Source of the DNA: G963665925 sp963665925 | Lineage (GTDB): Bacteria; Bacillota; Clostridia; Peptostreptococcales; Acidaminobacteraceae | Assembly (NCBI GenBank): GCA_963665925.1 | Contig: OY762511.1 | Span: forward strand, 1,550,001 to 1,614,000 | Length of the DNA stretch: 64,000 nt | Reading direction: 5' to 3' | In this document: positions 34,183 through 43,297 of the stretch, piece by piece | Numbering within the stretch: the stretch's first letter is position 1 | Layout: each line of letters begins with the position of its first letter | Made by a program: the position numbers and the translations under genes | The notes under the pieces: model-generated | Seen by the model: only the letters and a program-made list of their open reading frames with translations | Database searches by the model: none | Told to the model about the DNA's origin: nothing

Positions 34183-34749
34183 ATGAAGAGATGCGCTTGG
34201 TGTGGGGACGATCCCCTGTATGTCAAATACCACGATGAGGAATGGGGAAAGCCGGTACATGATGACCGGGTCCATTTTGAATTTCTAATATTGGAATCTG
34301 CTCAGGCAGGACTGAGCTGGATTACCATCCTCAGGAAGAGGGAAGCATATAGACTGGCTTTTGCAGGGTTTGATCCTGAAAAGGTGGCACAGTTCACCCA
34401 GGCGGATGTAGAGCGTCTCATGGCGGACAGCGGTATTGTGCGCAACCTGAGAAAAATTGAAGCGGCCATAAACAACGCACGTATATTCTTGGACATTCAG
34501 AAAGAACATGGGAGCTTTGATACCTATCTGTGGGATTATGTTCAGGGAGAGCAGATTGTCGGTGTCTATGAGAAGGTCGAAGATCTGCCGGCAAAAACTG
34601 ACTTGTCAGACCGCATCAGCAAGGACCTGAAAAAAAGAGGCATGAAGTTTCTTGGACCTGTCATTATGTATTCTCATCTTCAGGCTGTTGGGCTTGTCAA
34701 TGACCATGTTCTTTCCTGTGATTTCAGGCATGCATGCAGTGAAAAGTGA
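34183..34749 (+). CDS. tag: DNA-3-methyladenine glycosylase I Tag
   Basis: A 188-residue base-excision repair enzyme that would remove 3-methyladenine from DNA. The family hallmarks are present: RCAWCGDDPLYVKYHDEEWG at the N-terminus, with the zinc-ligand Cys and His, the FEFLILESAQAGLSW helix, and a C-terminal C-D-F-R-H-A-C segment that completes the zinc site. The helix-hairpin-helix glycosylase fold and length match. The ATG follows AAGGAGTGG. Likely co-transcribed with the upstream flavoprotein gene. Confidence 0.96.
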   Translation: MKRCAWCGDDPLYVKYHDEEWGKPVHDDRVHFEFLILESAQAGLSWITILRKREAYRLAFAGFDPEKVAQFTQADVERLMADSGIVRNLRKIEAAINNARIFLDIQKEHGSFDTYLWDYVQGEQIVGVYEKVEDLPAKTDLSDRISKDLKKRGMKFLGPVIMYSHLQAVGLVNDHVLSCDFRHACSEK

Positions 34750-34813
34750 TCGCAAGTGCTGGAATGAGTACAATTGTGGACTTATGTCATTGTGAAGAAA
34801 TAGTTCAATTGTA

Positions 34814-34842
34814 TTGACAATGAATATCATTCATACTACAAT
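34814..34842 (+). promoter_or_regulatory. feo promoter with overlapping Fur-type operator
   Basis: TTGACA (34814-34819), a 17-bp spacer and TACAAT (34837-34842). In the spacer is the dyad ATGAAT-ATC-ATTCAT (34820-34834), which resembles a Fur or DtxR-type iron box. A further Fur-like half site, TGATAATCGATTTCA, lies at 34854-34868 just before the ribosome site. An iron-bound repressor here would block RNA polymerase. Confidence 0.75.
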
Positions 34843-34884
34843 TAGAGTGTAAATGATAATCGATTTCATGATGGAGGTATTCAT

Positions 34885-35106
34885 ATGCCGCTAATGATGG
34901 CGAAGCCTGGAAATAAAGTAGTTCTAAAAGAAATTGCATGGGGACAAAAACTGCGCAAGAAGCTTCAGGATATGGGACTTACACCGGGTGTACGCTTTGA
35001 TGTCGTATCTGCAACATCAAATGGTCCTGTCATTATAGAAGTTCGAGGTACACGTCTTGCACTTGGTCGTGGCGTGCTATCAAAGATTATTGTGGAACAG
35101 ATATAA
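34885..35106 (+). CDS. feoA: Ferrous iron transport protein A FeoA
   Basis: A 73-residue SH3-like protein. The family pattern is clear: MPLMMAKPGNKVVLKEI, then LRKKLQDMGLTPGVRFDVVS and a C-terminal GTRLALGRGVLSKIIVE. FeoA is thought to bind FeoB in the cytosol and support Fe2+ uptake. The ATG follows TGGAGG. It is expressed from the Fur-boxed promoter at 34814. A hairpin with a short T-run (35144-35176) lies between it and feoB. Confidence 0.95.
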   Translation: MPLMMAKPGNKVVLKEIAWGQKLRKKLQDMGLTPGVRFDVVSATSNGPVIIEVRGTRLALGRGVLSKIIVEQI

Positions 35107-35143
35107 AACAAGCCGTTACAAGGGATATCGAAATTATATATTT

Positions 35144-35176
35144 AAACTCGCTGACGTTAGACGGATGGCGAGTTTT
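35144..35176 (+). terminator. Hairpin between feoA and feoB (attenuator or partial terminator)
   Basis: AAACTCGC / GCGAGTTT (8 bp, 16-base loop) followed by only one more T before GCTG. Likely weak, so some transcripts may end after feoA. A promoter for feoB is not clear. Confidence 0.5.
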
Positions 35177-35250
35177 GCTGTGTTTAAGCAAATGAATGTG
35201 TTTATATGAAATAATTAGAAAAAATTGACTTATAGAATATAGGTGGAAGT

Positions 35251-37227
35251 ATGAAAAAGCACACTATGGCGTTGGCGGGAAATCCAAACTGCGGGAAAAC
35301 AACCCTGCTCAATGGACTGACAGGCGCAAGACATTATGTTGGAAACTGGGCGGGTGTCACTGTCGAGAAGAAGGAAGGCACCCTGAAATACAAGAATGAA
35401 GAGATTACTGTGGTGGATTTGCCGGGAATCTATTCTCTGTCACCCTTTTCGCTTGAAGAACGCATTTCCAGACAGTATATTCTGGAGGAGTCACCGGATA
35501 TTATCGTCAATATCGTTGATGCCAGTGCCCTTGAGCGAAATCTTTTTCTGACGCTTCAGCTTATGGAGCTCGGAAGACCGGTGGTCATTGCACTGAACAT
35601 GATGGATGAAGCCAAGAAGCGGGGCATCGAGATCGATGTGGATGGACTCTCTCTAGCGCTGGGCGTTCCAATTGTTCCAATTGTCGCAAGGCGCGAACAT
35701 GGGCTGGATAGCTTGCTCGACAAGATACTGGAGATTTCGGGTCAGGGCAGTTCGGAAGCGCATGCGCACATTGTGTATTCAGATGAACTTGAGCAGGCCA
35801 TTGGAAAAATGGAAACAGCCTTGCCGAAGTTGCCGGAGTTTATGAACCTGAGGTGGGCAAGTATCAAGGCGCTGGACCGTGATGAGATGCTTCTCGAAAA
35901 CATTGAAATCCCTGGACTGGATACATTCCCAGTGCTCGACGAGCTTATTGCTAATGAAAAATACCGTGTGATCAACACGCTTATGGAGGCCCATGTTGTG
36001 CGGCCTGAAGAAAGCTATGACAAGCTTTCTGCAAAACTGGACAAGCACTTGCTCAATCAGTGGTTTGGCATTCCAATATTTGCAGCGATTATGTATGCGG
36101 TTTTCAATATGACCTTCACCTTGGGAGGCTATGGTGTCGATCTGCTGGACGTCTTCTTTTCCGAGTACGTGTCGGGATGGACGCTCGCGCTGCTGCAGGC
36201 AGCGGGTGTTGCTGAGTGGATGCAGTCCCTGGTTGTCGATGGTATCATTGGGGGTGTCGGTGGTGTACTGACCTTTGTACCTAATATTGCAATCATGTTC
36301 TTTTTTATATCAATACTTGAAGACAGCGGGTATATGGCACGTGTGGCATTTATCATGGACCGCTGGATGACCAAGGTCGGTCTTAATGGAAAGACCTTCA
36401 TTCCCATGATTCTCGGATTCGGATGTAACGTGCCGGCCATTATGGGAACAAGAACCTTGGAAAATGAGAATGACAGACTTATAGCGATTCTGATCAATCC
36501 TTTCATGTCCTGCAGTGCGAGACTGCCGGTATATATTCTGTTTTCATCGGTCTTCTTTAGGGGCTATGAATCGGTTGTGACATATTCCCTGTATGTGTTT
36601 GGAATTCTTGTGGCCCTTCTTGTGGCTTATGTTTTCAGACGCTTCCTGTTTAAAAGTGAAGACACGCCTTTTATTATGGAACTGCCCACTTACAGGTTGC
36701 CGGTTCCAAAAGCGCTCCTCATACACGTATGGGAACGTGTGCGTGGCTACATTGTTAAGGCTGGTACCGTAATATTTGCGGCATCTGTACTGCTTTGGGT
36801 CATAACCAACTACAATATGTCAGGCCCTGCACCGATTACTGAAAGCTTTGGCGCAGGCATAGGCAAGATGATTGCGCCGGTGTTCTCACCAATGGGATAC
36901 GGAACATGGCAGGCTGCGCTGTCTTTACTGACGGGGATTGCAGCCAAGGAAATTGTTGTCTCAAACATGGCTATTGTTTATGGTTTTGCAGATCCTGAAG
37001 CAACGGTAGAGTTCGCAAATATACTTAGAAGCCAGTTTACAGCACTGTCGGCCTATGCTTTCATGGTCTTTGTGCTTCTGTATACGCCATGTGTTGCAGT
37101 GATTGGTGTCATAAAACGTGAAACGAATTCATGGAAATGGACGGGTTTTTCTGTTACGTACCAAATCGTCGTTGCGTGGATATTCTCTTTTCTGGTGTTT
37201 CAGATTGGGAGTCTGCTCGGATTTTAA
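35251..37227 (+). CDS. feoB: Ferrous iron transporter FeoB
   Basis: A 658-residue membrane protein. The N-terminal G domain has the G1 loop GNPNCGKT (about 10-17), the G3 motif DLPG and the G4-like NMMDE; it is followed by a helical GDI-like spacer. A polytopic membrane part with two Gate motifs begins near residue 275. Cysteines in GFGCNVPAI and PFMSCSARLP lie where FeoB pore residues are found. It would import Fe2+ across the membrane under GTP control. The ribosome site is weak (AGGTGGAAGT). It is followed by the small Cys-rich FeoB-associated protein, and the set is under the iron-box promoter before feoA. Confidence 0.97.
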   Translation: MKKHTMALAGNPNCGKTTLLNGLTGARHYVGNWAGVTVEKKEGTLKYKNEEITVVDLPGIYSLSPFSLEERISRQYILEESPDIIVNIVDASALERNLFLTLQLMELGRPVVIALNMMDEAKKRGIEIDVDGLSLALGVPIVPIVARREHGLDSLLDKILEISGQGSSEAHAHIVYSDELEQAIGKMETALPKLPEFMNLRWASIKALDRDEMLLENIEIPGLDTFPVLDELIANEKYRVINTLMEAHVVRPEESYDKLSAKLDKHLLNQWFGIPIFAAIMYAVFNMTFTLGGYGVDLLDVFFSEYVSGWTLALLQAAGVAEWMQSLVVDGIIGGVGGVLTFVPNIAIMFFFISILEDSGYMARVAFIMDRWMTKVGLNGKTFIPMILGFGCNVPAIMGTRTLENENDRLIAILINPFMSCSARLPVYILFSSVFFRGYESVVTYSLYVFGILVALLVAYVFRRFLFKSEDTPFIMELPTYRLPVPKALLIHVWERVRGYIVKAGTVIFAASVLLWVITNYNMSGPAPITESFGAGIGKMIAPVFSPMGYGTWQAALSLLTGIAAKEIVVSNMAIVYGFADPEATVEFANILRSQFTALSAYAFMVFVLLYTPCVAVIGVIKRETNSWKWTGFSVTYQIVVAWIFSFLVFQIGSLLGF

Positions 37228-37242
37228 AAGCGAGGTGATCGG

Positions 37243-37449
37243 ATGGGCACAGTTATAACGCTTATTCTGGCAGGATTGATATTTGGATATGGTGGGTATC
37301 AGGCATACCAGACCTTTAAGAAGGGGTCAAATGGCGAGTGCCAGGGATGCAGCTGCGATAGCTGTGATAAGGGTTCTTGCAATGTGAATTTTGGTTATGT
37401 GGACTTGTCTGAAGAACTTGACGAAACGGAAGAGGACAGTGATAAGTAA
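37243..37449 (+). CDS. FeoB-associated Cys-rich membrane protein
   Basis: A 68-residue protein with one membrane helix (about residues 3-20) and a cytosolic cluster of five cysteines (in CQGCSCDSCDKGSC). An acidic tail follows. This is the Clostridia-type FeoB-associated Cys-rich protein, assumed to bind or hand over Fe2+ after FeoB, though its exact role is not established. The ATG at 37243 is 15 bases after the feoB stop, with GAGGTGA as its site. The operon ends in a terminator at 37502. Confidence 0.92.
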   Translation: MGTVITLILAGLIFGYGGYQAYQTFKKGSNGECQGCSCDSCDKGSCNVNFGYVDLSEELDETEEDSDK

Positions 37450-37501
37450 AGCTCTTGATCTGTGTGTCTTGGTTGACACAGAAAACTGAATCATAAGATT
37501 G

Positions 37502-37534
37502 AAGGTCCTCAGTAAAGACTGGGGACCTTTATTT
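37502..37534. terminator. Terminator between the feo operon and the Crp/Fnr gene
   Basis: AAGGTCCTCAG / CTGGGGACCTT (11 bp, one mismatch) followed by TATTTAT. It separates two converging genes. Confidence 0.8.
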
Positions 37535-37554
37535 ATATCTGAGGTGTGGTGTGA

Positions 37555-38268
37555 CTAGAAGGTATAGTCGTCGAACTCCGGTTGCAGCATCAAGTCGCCG
37601 GCATAGCGCCTCAGTCCCTCTGGGTTCAGAATGCGTATGGATTTTCTGGACTTCTCAATCAGGCCTTCATCGACAAACTTGTTCATGACACGGGCCAGAT
37701 GCCTGTAGCTCGTTCCAAGGAGTTCTGCCATATCGGAATAGGTTTCGTTGAGCTGGACCTGGCTCAAATTGGGGGCGAGCGCAAGAATGTAGGCTGCCAG
37801 CCTGCTTTCCAGGGTGTAGAGCAGATTGATGGAGCTGTCTACAGATTCATTGAAGGTCTTGATGGCAAGGCTTCGCCCGATTGCGCGCAGAAAGGTGTTG
37901 TCATCCATGTATTTGCCTGCGACGACATCCATGGGAATGGCAATGCATTCACAGGGTGTCAGCGCTTCAACGTGACAATTGCAGCCCATTGCGGGATCGT
38001 TCATAAGCTCGACATCGCCTATTACCTGTACAGGTTCGTAAAAGGAGAGCAAATAGGATTTTCCGTTGTGCATGACGGTATAGACCTTGGCGCGTCCCTT
38101 CACGAAAAACTTGAAGTAATCAAGGGGTTCGCCGCTGCGGGCCATGTATTCACCCTGATCGTACAGCAGGATTTTCACATCGTCCATGGACAGGGTATTG
38201 AACCAGCGTGTTATATGATATTTATTTACATATTGCTTAATTGTATGGACATCATGGATAATATGCAT
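37555..38268 (-). CDS. Crp/Fnr-family transcriptional regulator (YeiL-like)
   Basis: A 237-residue regulator. An N-terminal cyclic-nucleotide-binding-type beta barrel (about residues 25-130) holds GEYMARSGEPLDYFKFFVKGRAKV. The C-terminal winged helix (about 165-225) has YSDMAELLGTSYRHLARVMNKFVDEG. It contains cysteines in CNCHVEALTPCEC (about 95-107) that could sense redox state or bind metal, as in Fnr and YeiL; that is inference. The ATG at 38268 is preceded by AAAGGAGG. The longer frame back to 38349 lacks a site. It is divergent from the radical SAM gene at 38418 and may regulate it. Confidence 0.85.
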   Translation of the reverse strand: MHIIHDVHTIKQYVNKYHITRWFNTLSMDDVKILLYDQGEYMARSGEPLDYFKFFVKGRAKVYTVMHNGKSYLLSFYEPVQVIGDVELMNDPAMGCNCHVEALTPCECIAIPMDVVAGKYMDDNTFLRAIGRSLAIKTFNESVDSSINLLYTLESRLAAYILALAPNLSQVQLNETYSDMAELLGTSYRHLARVMNKFVDEGLIEKSRKSIRILNPEGLRRYAGDLMLQPEFDDYTF

Positions 38269-38417
38269 AGAACCTCCTTTTGCAAATACTGATTTTACAG
38301 ATTTGCATACTTTAATATTACTGGAGCCGCTTGACTCTGTAAAGGACAAGGACGCATGCAGCGTGCGCGTTTCAAAAACAAGTGGAATAAGAGAAGACGA
38401 ACGGTAGAGGTGTTTGC

Positions 38418-39284
38418 ATGAGATACGAAGGAAGAATTTTCAGGCCTCCAAGTGAAGGCAGAAGTTATATTTTACAGGCGACCATAGGCTGCAGGCACAA
38501 TGCATGTGCATTTTGCGACATGTACAAGGAAAAGCGGTTTAGAGTTCGGACTGAAAAGGAAATAGTTGAAGACCTGCAGATGGCCGCTGCTGCTGGATAT
38601 CGACCCAAGCGGGTTTTTATCGCGGATGGTGATGCCCTCTCAATCGGCACGCAGGGCCTGTTGAGAATCCTGCAGGCCATAGACGCCATTTTTCCACAAT
38701 GTGAGCGGATTGGAATCTATGGAACAGCGCAGGACATTCTTGAAAAAGGTGAAGGTCAGTTACGGATGCTTAAAGATGCAGGGCTGGGGATTGTTTATCT
38801 GGGCCTTGAATCCGGTTCAGACAAGATCCTTAAGAAAATGCGAAAAGGTGTCAGCTCAAGTGAGATGATTGAAGCGGCAATGCTTGCAAAGCGCGCAGGG
38901 ATGCCTCTCTCAGTTACGGCAATTTCTGGACTGGGCGGAACTTCTGACCTTGAAGAGCATGCGCAGATGACTGGAAGCGTGCTGTCGGCCATGGATCCGG
39001 ATTATATTGGTCTACTGACACTCATGCTTGAACCAGGTACTGAGGTCTATAAATGGACCCGTGAGGGATCTTTTATTGTACCGGGTCCCCGGGACGTGCT
39101 TTTTGAAACGAAGCTGCTTGTGGAGCAGCTGGAGGTGAGCGACTGCACTTTCAGGAGCAACCACGCGTCAAACTACGTGAGTTTAAAGGCCCAGCTTCCC
39201 TACGAGAAGGATGTGCTTCTCCAACAGATAGATCGAGCGCTTCAGGGACACCACTTCAAGCCAGAAGGACATCGCATGCTCTAA
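38418..39284 (+). CDS. Radical SAM protein
   Basis: A 288-residue radical S-adenosylmethionine protein. The [4Fe-4S] site has the spacing C-x4-C-x2-C (CRHNACAFC, about residues 25-33), not the common C-x3-C-x2-C. It is followed by IADGDALSIG (70-79) and the GLESGSDKILKKMRKG segment typical of radical SAM barrels. There is no B12 domain. It resembles a group of short radical SAM proteins (HemN/Elp3-related) of unknown reaction. The ATG at 38418 has a modest site (GGTAGAGGTG). It stands between a Crp/Fnr-type gene and an acetyltransferase gene. Confidence 0.85.
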   Translation: MRYEGRIFRPPSEGRSYILQATIGCRHNACAFCDMYKEKRFRVRTEKEIVEDLQMAAAAGYRPKRVFIADGDALSIGTQGLLRILQAIDAIFPQCERIGIYGTAQDILEKGEGQLRMLKDAGLGIVYLGLESGSDKILKKMRKGVSSSEMIEAAMLAKRAGMPLSVTAISGLGGTSDLEEHAQMTGSVLSAMDPDYIGLLTLMLEPGTEVYKWTREGSFIVPGPRDVLFETKLLVEQLEVSDCTFRSNHASNYVSLKAQLPYEKDVLLQQIDRALQGHHFKPEGHRML

Positions 39285-39407
39285 AAAAATTGCTAAAGAA
39301 AGCAATCAGGACGCCTACAATCTGTTTGACCGTATGTGGCATGGGTATTTAAAAAGCATCCTACTAATGGCGGCGGGGAACTGCCGGTGGTAAAGGAGGC
39401 GCAAATA

Positions 39408-39848
39408 ATGGATTTCTTATTTGAGACGATGTCTGAACAGTATGCGGATAAAATTGTTAGATGGAAGGAATCTGAAGGCTACGCCTGCTACGATGCACAA
39501 GGGAATGAAACTGAACTTGAAGAAATGCTGCTTTCGGGGGAATTTGAATTTTTTATTGTAAAATCAGAAGCAGGGGAGCTTATTGGATTTATAGAATGTA
39601 CCTTCGATGACGAAGGCATTATGGAGGTTGGTTGCGCACTTGTTCCCGAATATCTGGGTCAAGGAATGGGCTGTGATTTCATATCGGCTTGTATGGAGTT
39701 TGTGATTGACTACTATGGTTATGGACAACGCGTCCTCAAATCACTGCTGAAGCCGGGAGATGTCCATGGTGTCAAGGTTTATGAACGCGTCGGGTTCTCC
39801 ATTGTGGATGAATCGGACGAGTGGATTGAACTCAATCTCGAGGTTTAG
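39408..39848 (+). CDS. GNAT-family N-acetyltransferase
   Basis: A 146-residue acetyltransferase of the GNAT fold. The core is seen as ELIGFIECTFDDEGIMEVGCALVPEYLGQGMG, in which the Q/R-x-x-G-x-G/A-type acetyl-CoA loop is LGQGMG (about 86-91), followed by the F-I-S-A-C helix and the VKVYERVGFS segment near 125-134. The substrate is unknown. The ATG at 39408 follows AAAGGAGGCG; a frame back to 39336 lacks a site. It is not clearly linked with either neighbour. Confidence 0.85.
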   Translation: MDFLFETMSEQYADKIVRWKESEGYACYDAQGNETELEEMLLSGEFEFFIVKSEAGELIGFIECTFDDEGIMEVGCALVPEYLGQGMGCDFISACMEFVIDYYGYGQRVLKSLLKPGDVHGVKVYERVGFSIVDESDEWIELNLEV

Positions 39849-39976
39849 GCACCATTAATGAAATGAATGAAAAAGGGGGACAGGGGTTCCTCTTTTTTGT
39901 GTGAACAGGAAACCCTATGGGAGAAACGTGTCTAATTTGGTAAAATATAAGAAAATTCTTAGAAAGAAGGTAGTGT

Positions 39977-40711
39977 ATGAACCCGACAATCAATTTGCTT
40001 AAAAACCATAGATCCATTCGAAAATATACAGACAAGCCTGTTGGTGATGCCTTATTGAAAGAGCTTGTTGAGGCAGGACAGTGGGCTTCAACCTCGAGCT
40101 TTGTGCAGGCCTATTCCATTGTTCGTGTCAAGGACCGTGACAACAGGGAACAGATAGCAGCACTTTCCGGAGGTCAGAAAAATGTGCTGACAGCTCCCGA
40201 GTTTCTCGTATTCTGTGCGGACCTGAACAAGCTGGCACGGGCGTGTGAAATGCATGAAATTGACATGGAAGAAGGCTATATTGAACTGATGCTGATTGCC
40301 TCTCTGGACGCGGCACTGGTTGCGCAGAATGTTATGGTGGCAGCGGAAAGTGTTGGGCTAGGCGGTGTTTATGTGGGCGGTATCAGGAATGATCCTCAAA
40401 AAATGAGTGCGATTTTAGGGCTTCCAGACCAGGTGTATCCTGTATTTGGTCTTTGCCTTGGATGGCCGGACCAGAACCCGGATCAGAAGCCTCGAATGCC
40501 TCAGGAACTGGTGCTGTTTGAAGACCGTTACGAGGAAATGGATCAGGATAGACTGAACAGCTATGATGCGCACGTCAAAGAATATTATATCAATCGTACA
40601 AAGGGCCGTCTGACCCACTCGTGGACAGAGCAGATGTCTGAAAAACTCAGCAAGGAAACCAGACCGCATATGATGGACTATTTGAACAGCAGAAAATTTG
40701 CAACAAAATAA
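39977..40711 (+). CDS. NfsA/Frp-type nitroreductase family flavoprotein
   Basis: A 244-residue FMN-dependent oxidoreductase. The N-terminus LLKNHRSIRKYTDKPV (about 7-22) binds the FMN phosphate, followed by GQWASTSSFVQAYSIV and a conserved GLGGVYVGGIRNDP segment (about 127-140). PVFGLCLGWPD is typical of the NfsA/Frp group of NADPH:FMN reductases. It would reduce quinones, nitroaromatics or flavin. The ATG is preceded by AGAAAGAAGG. It probably stands alone; the next gene begins 65 bases later. Confidence 0.9.
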   Translation: MNPTINLLKNHRSIRKYTDKPVGDALLKELVEAGQWASTSSFVQAYSIVRVKDRDNREQIAALSGGQKNVLTAPEFLVFCADLNKLARACEMHEIDMEEGYIELMLIASLDAALVAQNVMVAAESVGLGGVYVGGIRNDPQKMSAILGLPDQVYPVFGLCLGWPDQNPDQKPRMPQELVLFEDRYEEMDQDRLNSYDAHVKEYYINRTKGRLTHSWTEQMSEKLSKETRPHMMDYLNSRKFATK

Positions 40712-40775
40712 ACCGGGGGCGTATGCGGATATTGTCTGAGCGCGAGCGGCTATCAGACAATGATAGGGTGACAAG

Positions 40776-42179
40776 ATGATACTTTATGACTTGATATTAT
40801 TTATACTACCACTGCTTATGATTGCGCATAGGCGTGTACTTGATTTTATGACAGAGAAAAAAAGCATCCTGCTTGGGGCTTCGTTGGCACCGCCTCTGGT
40901 CCACGTACTTGTATCCGGATTCAGGTGGCAGGTTGGACTTTTGTACCTTGTACACTTTGTGCTTGCTGTTTTAGCACTTTATTTGAGTGCGAAAAAAAAG
41001 CATTACCGGATGAACTACAGAGGCGTGCGTAAAATCTGTTCCGGTGTGATGGCGACTGTTCTGCTTCTGGCTGTCGTGTTTCCTGTAGGGGTTCTTGTAA
41101 GGCCACAAGGACCTTATAAGGTTGGGACTGCCCGTATGACGCTGAACAGCGAAAGTGGCTTTGAACCGGCTGTTGGAGGTCTTGGACGCAGCATTGTCCT
41201 TCAGTTCCATTATCCGTCTGATTGGATGGGCTTGGAACGGGCGCCGGTGTTTGAAAATGGAGATGAAATTGAAAGGGTTCTTCAGAAGACTTTTGGCGTG
41301 CCCAGACTCTTTATCAGTCACCTGAACATGTTGAAATCAAGTGCCTGGTATGGTGCCAAGGTGAGTGACAGTAAAACCAAATATCCGGTGGTGGTCATGT
41401 CCCACGGCTGGAAGGGTGCCAAAAACCTCCATGAGAACCTGGTGGAGGAAATGGCGTCAAACGGATACGTGGTGGTGAGTATCGACCATTCATATGGAAG
41501 TCTTGCTACGGTACTGGATGACGGCACGTGCCTGGAGTTCGACGAGAACCTGACTTTTGAAAGCAGGGCGGATACCCCTTCGGCGGCAGATGGCCAAGAA
41601 ATCGTAGAAATGTACAGGGGCGATATAGAAGAGACTCTGGACGCACTTTATGAAATGAACGAAGTTGGCGCCAACTATATATTTTCTGGAAAGATGGATT
41701 TAGGCAAAATAGCGCTTATCGGATATTCCGCAGGCGGCGGAGCGTCGGTACTGCAGGCCTTTTCTGACTCGAGGATTACAGCTGTAGCCGGTCTTGATGC
41801 ATGGCTTGAACCACTGGACTGGAAGCTCATGCTGGGTGGTCTCAGTGTACCCTATCTGCACCTTGAAAGCGGAGAGTGGCAAGGTGGGCCAAATGAGCGG
41901 AACTTGAACATGCTCCTGACCCAATCCACAGAGGACCGGTGGTGTGTTCTCCTTGAAGGCACAAAGCATACAGATTTCACAGTGCTTGGAGACATTTTTC
42001 CTTTTAGTGGTTTTACAGGCCTCACGGGTCCTGATGTCAAAACCTCTCAGGCCATGCAGGAGGATCTGATTTTGGCCTTTCTTGATTTCTATGCAAATGG
42101 AAAGAATACAAAAAAAGCCTTGGCCGGCGTCATAAGCAAGTATGATAGGGCAAAGGCTGAAGCTGTTTATATGAAGTAA
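40776..42179 (+). CDS. Membrane-linked PAF-acetylhydrolase-like alpha/beta hydrolase
   Basis: A 467-residue protein. The first 115 residues hold about four hydrophobic segments. The rest is an alpha/beta hydrolase similar to platelet-activating-factor acetylhydrolases: oxyanion-side VVVMSHGWKGA (about 206-216), nucleophile Ser in GYSAGGG (about 313-319), Asp in GLDAWLEP (about 336-343) and His in EGTKHTDFT (about 396-404). It would cleave ester bonds of lipids or xenobiotics at the outer face of the membrane; the true substrate is unknown. The ATG at 40776 is preceded by AGGGTGACAAG. Confidence 0.85.
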   Translation: MILYDLILFILPLLMIAHRRVLDFMTEKKSILLGASLAPPLVHVLVSGFRWQVGLLYLVHFVLAVLALYLSAKKKHYRMNYRGVRKICSGVMATVLLLAVVFPVGVLVRPQGPYKVGTARMTLNSESGFEPAVGGLGRSIVLQFHYPSDWMGLERAPVFENGDEIERVLQKTFGVPRLFISHLNMLKSSAWYGAKVSDSKTKYPVVVMSHGWKGAKNLHENLVEEMASNGYVVVSIDHSYGSLATVLDDGTCLEFDENLTFESRADTPSAADGQEIVEMYRGDIEETLDALYEMNEVGANYIFSGKMDLGKIALIGYSAGGGASVLQAFSDSRITAVAGLDAWLEPLDWKLMLGGLSVPYLHLESGEWQGGPNERNLNMLLTQSTEDRWCVLLEGTKHTDFTVLGDIFPFSGFTGLTGPDVKTSQAMQEDLILAFLDFYANGKNTKKALAGVISKYDRAKAEAVYMK

Positions 42180-42190
42180 GTTTGTAGGGT

Positions 42191-42808
42191 CTAAAGGATG
42201 TGTTTAAGACCCATGAGTACAAGAATATGGACTGGATAAAACCAGTATCCCACGGCCTTTGGAAGCCGAATGGAAAAGTTTGGTTCAAAGAGGATGGGAA
42301 CAAGTGCCATAACGCTGCAGGCCTGTACCCAGTTGGATGTGATGTAAAGATACATCAGGCTCAGAGACAGATATAGGGCAGCCGTGTGGGGTCTGTCTCC
42401 ATAGGACATGTGGAAGAGATAAATCATCACAAGTCCATAAACGCCATAGCTCATAGGCGGATAGAAGCCTGTCAGGAATAGAACAGGCATCAGCAGCCTG
42501 TATTTTGATTCCGAAAGTTGGATAATCACCAGACCGATGAGGAGGGTGAACATGATGTTCAGCTTTCCGGGGACGAAGTAGTGATAGGGTATTTGCGATA
42601 TGATGCCGAACACAAAAAGGCGAAGCATATATTTCCTCTTGTCTGAGGTATACCGATATCCTCTGGCGATGAGAAAGGCAAAGATTGGAAAGGCCAGTCT
42701 GCCAATTATTCTAAGCCATAAGGCAGAGGGATAGTACAAAAATCCCACATGGTCAATGAGCATGGTAAGCATTGCAAGTATTTTGAGAAAATCACCTTTT
42801 CTGTTCAT
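42191..42808 (-). CDS. TraX-family membrane protein
   Basis: A 205-residue polytopic protein with about seven helices. The N-terminus DFLKILAMLTMLIDHVG (6-22) and the RIIGRLAFPIFAFLIARGY segment (35-53) are the hallmark of the TraX/acyltransferase-3-like family. TraX of F plasmid acetylates pilin; chromosomal clostridial homologues are common and of unknown acceptor. The ATG at 42808 is preceded by AAGGACGG. It overlaps nothing on its strand and diverges from the GIY-YIG gene. The stop lies 12 bases from the hydrolase stop, so the two genes converge. Confidence 0.88.
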   Translation of the reverse strand: MNRKGDFLKILAMLTMLIDHVGFLYYPSALWLRIIGRLAFPIFAFLIARGYRYTSDKRKYMLRLFVFGIISQIPYHYFVPGKLNIMFTLLIGLVIIQLSESKYRLLMPVLFLTGFYPPMSYGVYGLVMIYLFHMSYGDRPHTAALYLSLSLMYLYITSNWVQACSVMALVPILFEPNFSIRLPKAVGYWFYPVHILVLMGLKHIL

Positions 42809-42869
42809 AAAATCCGTCCTTTTATTGTGGTATAATACCATAGTAGCACATATTGAAAGGAAATTCTGA

Positions 42870-43211
42870 ATGGAAAAGAAGTCCTATGTATACATTTTGC
42901 GCTGTGCGGACGGGACCCTCTATACAGGCTATACGACAGACCTGAACAGACGCTTCGAGGAGCATCAGCAGGGGAGTAGAAAGTGCAAATACACAATGCC
43001 AAAATCGCGTAGACCAGTTGAAATTGCATGTGCTTGGGCAGTTGAAGCCCCAAGGGGCAATGCACTTCGCGTGGAAGCCTTCATCAAAAGCCTCACACGG
43101 GCTCAGAAAATGAAGCTGATTAGGGATGGAAAAACCCTTGCGCGTCAGTATGCTGAAAAGAAGGCACACGTCATAACCTGTGCACTGCTGGACTGCTATG
43201 ATTTCGGCTGA
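42870..43211 (+). CDS. GIY-YIG nuclease family protein (UPF0213 type)
   Basis: A 113-residue single-domain protein. It starts with the GIY-YIG motif in the form YVYILRCADGTLYTGYTTDLNRR (residues 6-28), with the catalytic Arg (R27 or R28) and a conserved Glu (E31), then FIKSLTRAQKMKLI. This fits the small UPF0213/YhbQ group, whose nuclease role is proposed but often unproven. The ATG at 42870 follows GAAAGGAAATTC. It may share a divergent control region with the TraX gene (TATAAT at 42829 on the + strand). Confidence 0.9.
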   Translation: MEKKSYVYILRCADGTLYTGYTTDLNRRFEEHQQGSRKCKYTMPKSRRPVEIACAWAVEAPRGNALRVEAFIKSLTRAQKMKLIRDGKTLARQYAEKKAHVITCALLDCYDFG

Positions 43212-43297
43212 AGCGTGATATAGGGCGTGTCCCTGATTCTGTCAATGGAGGCACAGATTGTCCATTTAAGGGTTCATATAGAAATAGGAGGGTATAT

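Noticed and set aside
36129..36506. Minus-strand frame of 125 codons within feoB
   Set aside because: It is a shadow of a long membrane-protein gene, with low-complexity content and no ribosome site.
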